The position numbers were made by a program, and so were the translations under genes. Source: Candidatus Roizmanbacteria bacterium CG_4_10_14_0_8_um_filter_33_9 (lineage in GTDB: Bacteria > Patescibacteriota > Microgenomatia > UBA1406 > GWC2-37-13). Taken from it: 6,452 nucleotides of DNA. Below the pieces are notes generated by a model. It was not told where the DNA came from and did not search any database. It saw only the letters and a list, made by a program, of their open reading frames with translations. This document shows positions 4,870 to 6,452 of this stretch, one piece after another (the stretch's first letter is position 1; each line of letters opens with the position of its first letter). The stretch covers positions 1 through 6,452 of the forward strand of contig PFLI01000024.1 of NCBI GenBank assembly GCA_002785065.1, written 5' to 3'.

Positions 4870-6452
4870 ATGCGACCTTTTCTCATAACATATATTTTAA
4901 TCTTTCTCATAAATACATTTTGTTTTTTGTATTATTTTCTCACTAATTCATACCCATGGATCACAATAATGATCCAAATAATAAGTATGTGTATTTTATT
5001 TTTTACTATTCTTTCCCTAAAAAAAATACTGCATTTTATTTATAAGCACCAAGTAGAAACAATTATTGGATTCATTTTATTCTTAGCAACTTTTATTCTG
5101 TATCTTTTTCGATTAGATAAAATTACTCCAGGTATGTGGGGCGATGAAGTATCGGTTGGCCTCATGAGTGAAAACTTGTATAAACTAACCTCATTTACTC
5201 CGTTTGTTACAGATAATATGGGTCACCCAACGCCCCAGCTTTACATCATTGGTTGGATTATAAAAACTTTTGGAAGAACAGTTGTCAATATCAGATTCAC
5301 AAGTGTATTGTTTGGATCTTTAAACGCAGCTCTTTTTTATTTATATCTCAGGTTGTTCAATAATAAAAAGGTTGCCATCGGCGGAGCAATACTCCTCTTA
5401 AACTCCTATGTTCATATAGCTGTTTCCCGTTTTGCTTATGAAATGTCTATTGCGATTTTTTTTGAATTGTTGTTTCTAATTTTCCTTTTTTTATATCAGC
5501 AAAAAAATATTTACCAATTTCTTGTTGTTGCAGGTTTTTCTCTTGGATTTGGTTTATACACCTATCTTGGCTTCCGAACTTTTGCACTAATATCTTTTTT
5601 TTATTGTTTATTTATGGTAATAAAATCGAACGCTTTACAAAAAAATAAGATTATTTCAGTATTATTATTCATTTCAGCCATCATTATTCCTTTATTTTCT
5701 CTGATAAATTATGGTTTATATAATCCTACAGACCTCATGATTCGGACAAAATCTGTTTCCCTGTTTCATCAAAATTACTCTCCTCTAGAACTAAAAAAGG
5801 AATTATGGGGGAATATCAATCGAACTTTAGGTATGTTTGTTTCTGTTGGCGACCCAAACCCCCGACAAAACCCTGCTCAAACTACGCCATTTGACCCAAT
5901 AACACTCATTCTTTTTGGAATAGGAATAATTTATTTAATTAAATTTGGAAAAAAGAAATGGATTTTTTTCATATTTGTTTTTTTTGTTCCTTCATTATTA
6001 AACGACATTCTCTCAGTCGAACGTATTCCAGAATTTCATTATTATGGACTTGGTCATCCCAATACACTTCGTATATCAGGTATTCTTCCTCTTATTTATG
6101 TTGGATGTAGTTTTGGATTGTCTTATGTTTCAAAATTGAATAACAAATACGGAAATATCATTTTGACTTCACTTATCATCATAATTTCTATAATAAATAT
6201 AAATCGTTACTACAATCAAACATATCTTCCTTTCAATCATGTTGCTAATAAAGCCCCTATGCTTACTATTTCAAAACTAATTAATCAAAGTAAAATTCAA
6301 CACATCTTCGTTTCAAGCAGCATTTACAACGATCAACGCATACAATATTTTGTACCCAACTACTCAGAAAAATTAAAGGAAATTACATTGCAAAAAAATG
6401 ATTGCACATATAGAAGTATTCCCAAAGAAGCGCAGCTGATTATTTTGTTTGG
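4870..6452 (+). CDS. GT39/PMT-type membrane glycosyltransferase (3' end missing)
   Basis: An open plus-strand frame from ATG 4870 reaches the window end: 527 complete codons with no stop. The protein is strongly hydrophobic, with about 12 membrane helices between residues 5 and 445, then a more polar tail (from about 450) cut by the window. It fits the GT-C fold of PMT/ArnT-like enzymes, which move a sugar from a polyprenyl-phosphate carrier onto protein, lipid or glycan outside the membrane. Asp92-Glu93 in GMWGDEVSVG lies in the first outer loop, where the family keeps its catalytic acid. GHPTPQLY (118-125) matches the usual HPP-L-Y segment, and GHPNTLRISGILPLIY (395-410) recalls the late R-x-x-LP motif. 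Acceptor and donor are unknown; surface glycan or S-layer decoration is plausible. It is divergent from the repair cluster and shares its codon style. Confidence 0.85.
   Translation, partial: MRPFLITYILIFLINTFCFLYYFLTNSYPWITIMIQIISMCILFFTILSLKKILHFIYKHQVETIIGFILFLATFILYLFRLDKITPGMWGDEVSVGLMSENLYKLTSFTPFVTDNMGHPTPQLYIIGWIIKTFGRTVVNIRFTSVLFGSLNAALFYLYLRLFNNKKVAIGGAILLLNSYVHIAVSRFAYEMSIAIFFELLFLIFLFLYQQKNIYQFLVVAGFSLGFGLYTYLGFRTFALISFFYCLFMVIKSNALQKNKIISVLLFISAIIIPLFSLINYGLYNPTDLMIRTKSVSLFHQNYSPLELKKELWGNINRTLGMFVSVGDPNPRQNPAQTTPFDPITLILFGIGIIYLIKFGKKKWIFFIFVFFVPSLLNDILSVERIPEFHYYGLGHPNTLRISGILPLIYVGCSFGLSYVSKLNNKYGNIILTSLIIIISIININRYYNQTYLPFNHVANKAPMLTISKLINQSKIQHIFVSSSIYNDQRIQYFVPNYSEKLKEITLQKNDCTYRSIPKEAQLIILF

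Noticed and set aside
1..6452. Use of TGA as a sense codon, as in some CPR lineages (Absconditabacteria, Gracilibacteria).
   Set aside because: All recognised genes are intact with the standard code and none contains an in-frame TGA.
1..6452. CRISPR array, complete insertion sequence, tRNA or rRNA genes.
   Set aside because: No regularly spaced direct repeats, transposase frame, cloverleaf or rRNA-like sequence was seen on either strand.

Overview
This is an AT-rich bacterial window (roughly one third G+C by eye) using the standard genetic code; visible stops are TAA or TAG. The gene content suggests a reduced genome of the Patescibacteria/CPR type, perhaps Microgenomates. The signs are compact glycosylases without iron-sulfur clusters, a GT-C membrane glycosyltransferase, tiny intergenic gaps, and promoters whose -10 box sits almost against the start codon. 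No rRNA or ribosomal protein is present to test this, so the assignment is inference.

Layout. Positions 1-594 (minus) hold the first 198 codons of a putative PD-(D/E)XK nuclease, possibly a restriction endonuclease, cut by the left edge. A 52-bp hairpin resembling an integron attC site (631-682) separates it from a tandem-GNAT acetyltransferase (718-1671, minus). Positions 1672-1902 contain no gene on the minus side; they hold an 86-bp MITE-like palindromic element (1738-1823) and then a promoter for a 31-codon plus-strand membrane microprotein (1903-1998). That gene converges on nth, with a shared hairpin covering both stop codons.

Positions 2006-4736 (minus) form a DNA-maintenance cluster, transcribed right to left: a protein of three zinc ribbons, radC, a mutY-like adenine glycosylase and nth (endonuclease III). 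The first three are spaced by 10 and 12 bp. A strong hairpin lies between mutY and nth. Both glycosylases have lost ligands of the usual 4Fe-4S cluster, completely in MutY and half of them in Nth.

From 4870 to the right edge runs a divergent plus-strand gene for a polytopic GT39/PMT-type glycosyltransferase, cut by the window end (527 codons seen).

The base-excision enzymes plausibly work together on oxidised DNA (Nth on pyrimidines, MutY on A opposite 8-oxoG). RadC and the zinc-ribbon protein are linked to them by operon context only. The left third looks accessory: nuclease, acetyltransferase, repeat element and possible recombination site. No complete mobile element, CRISPR array, tRNA or rRNA was seen.
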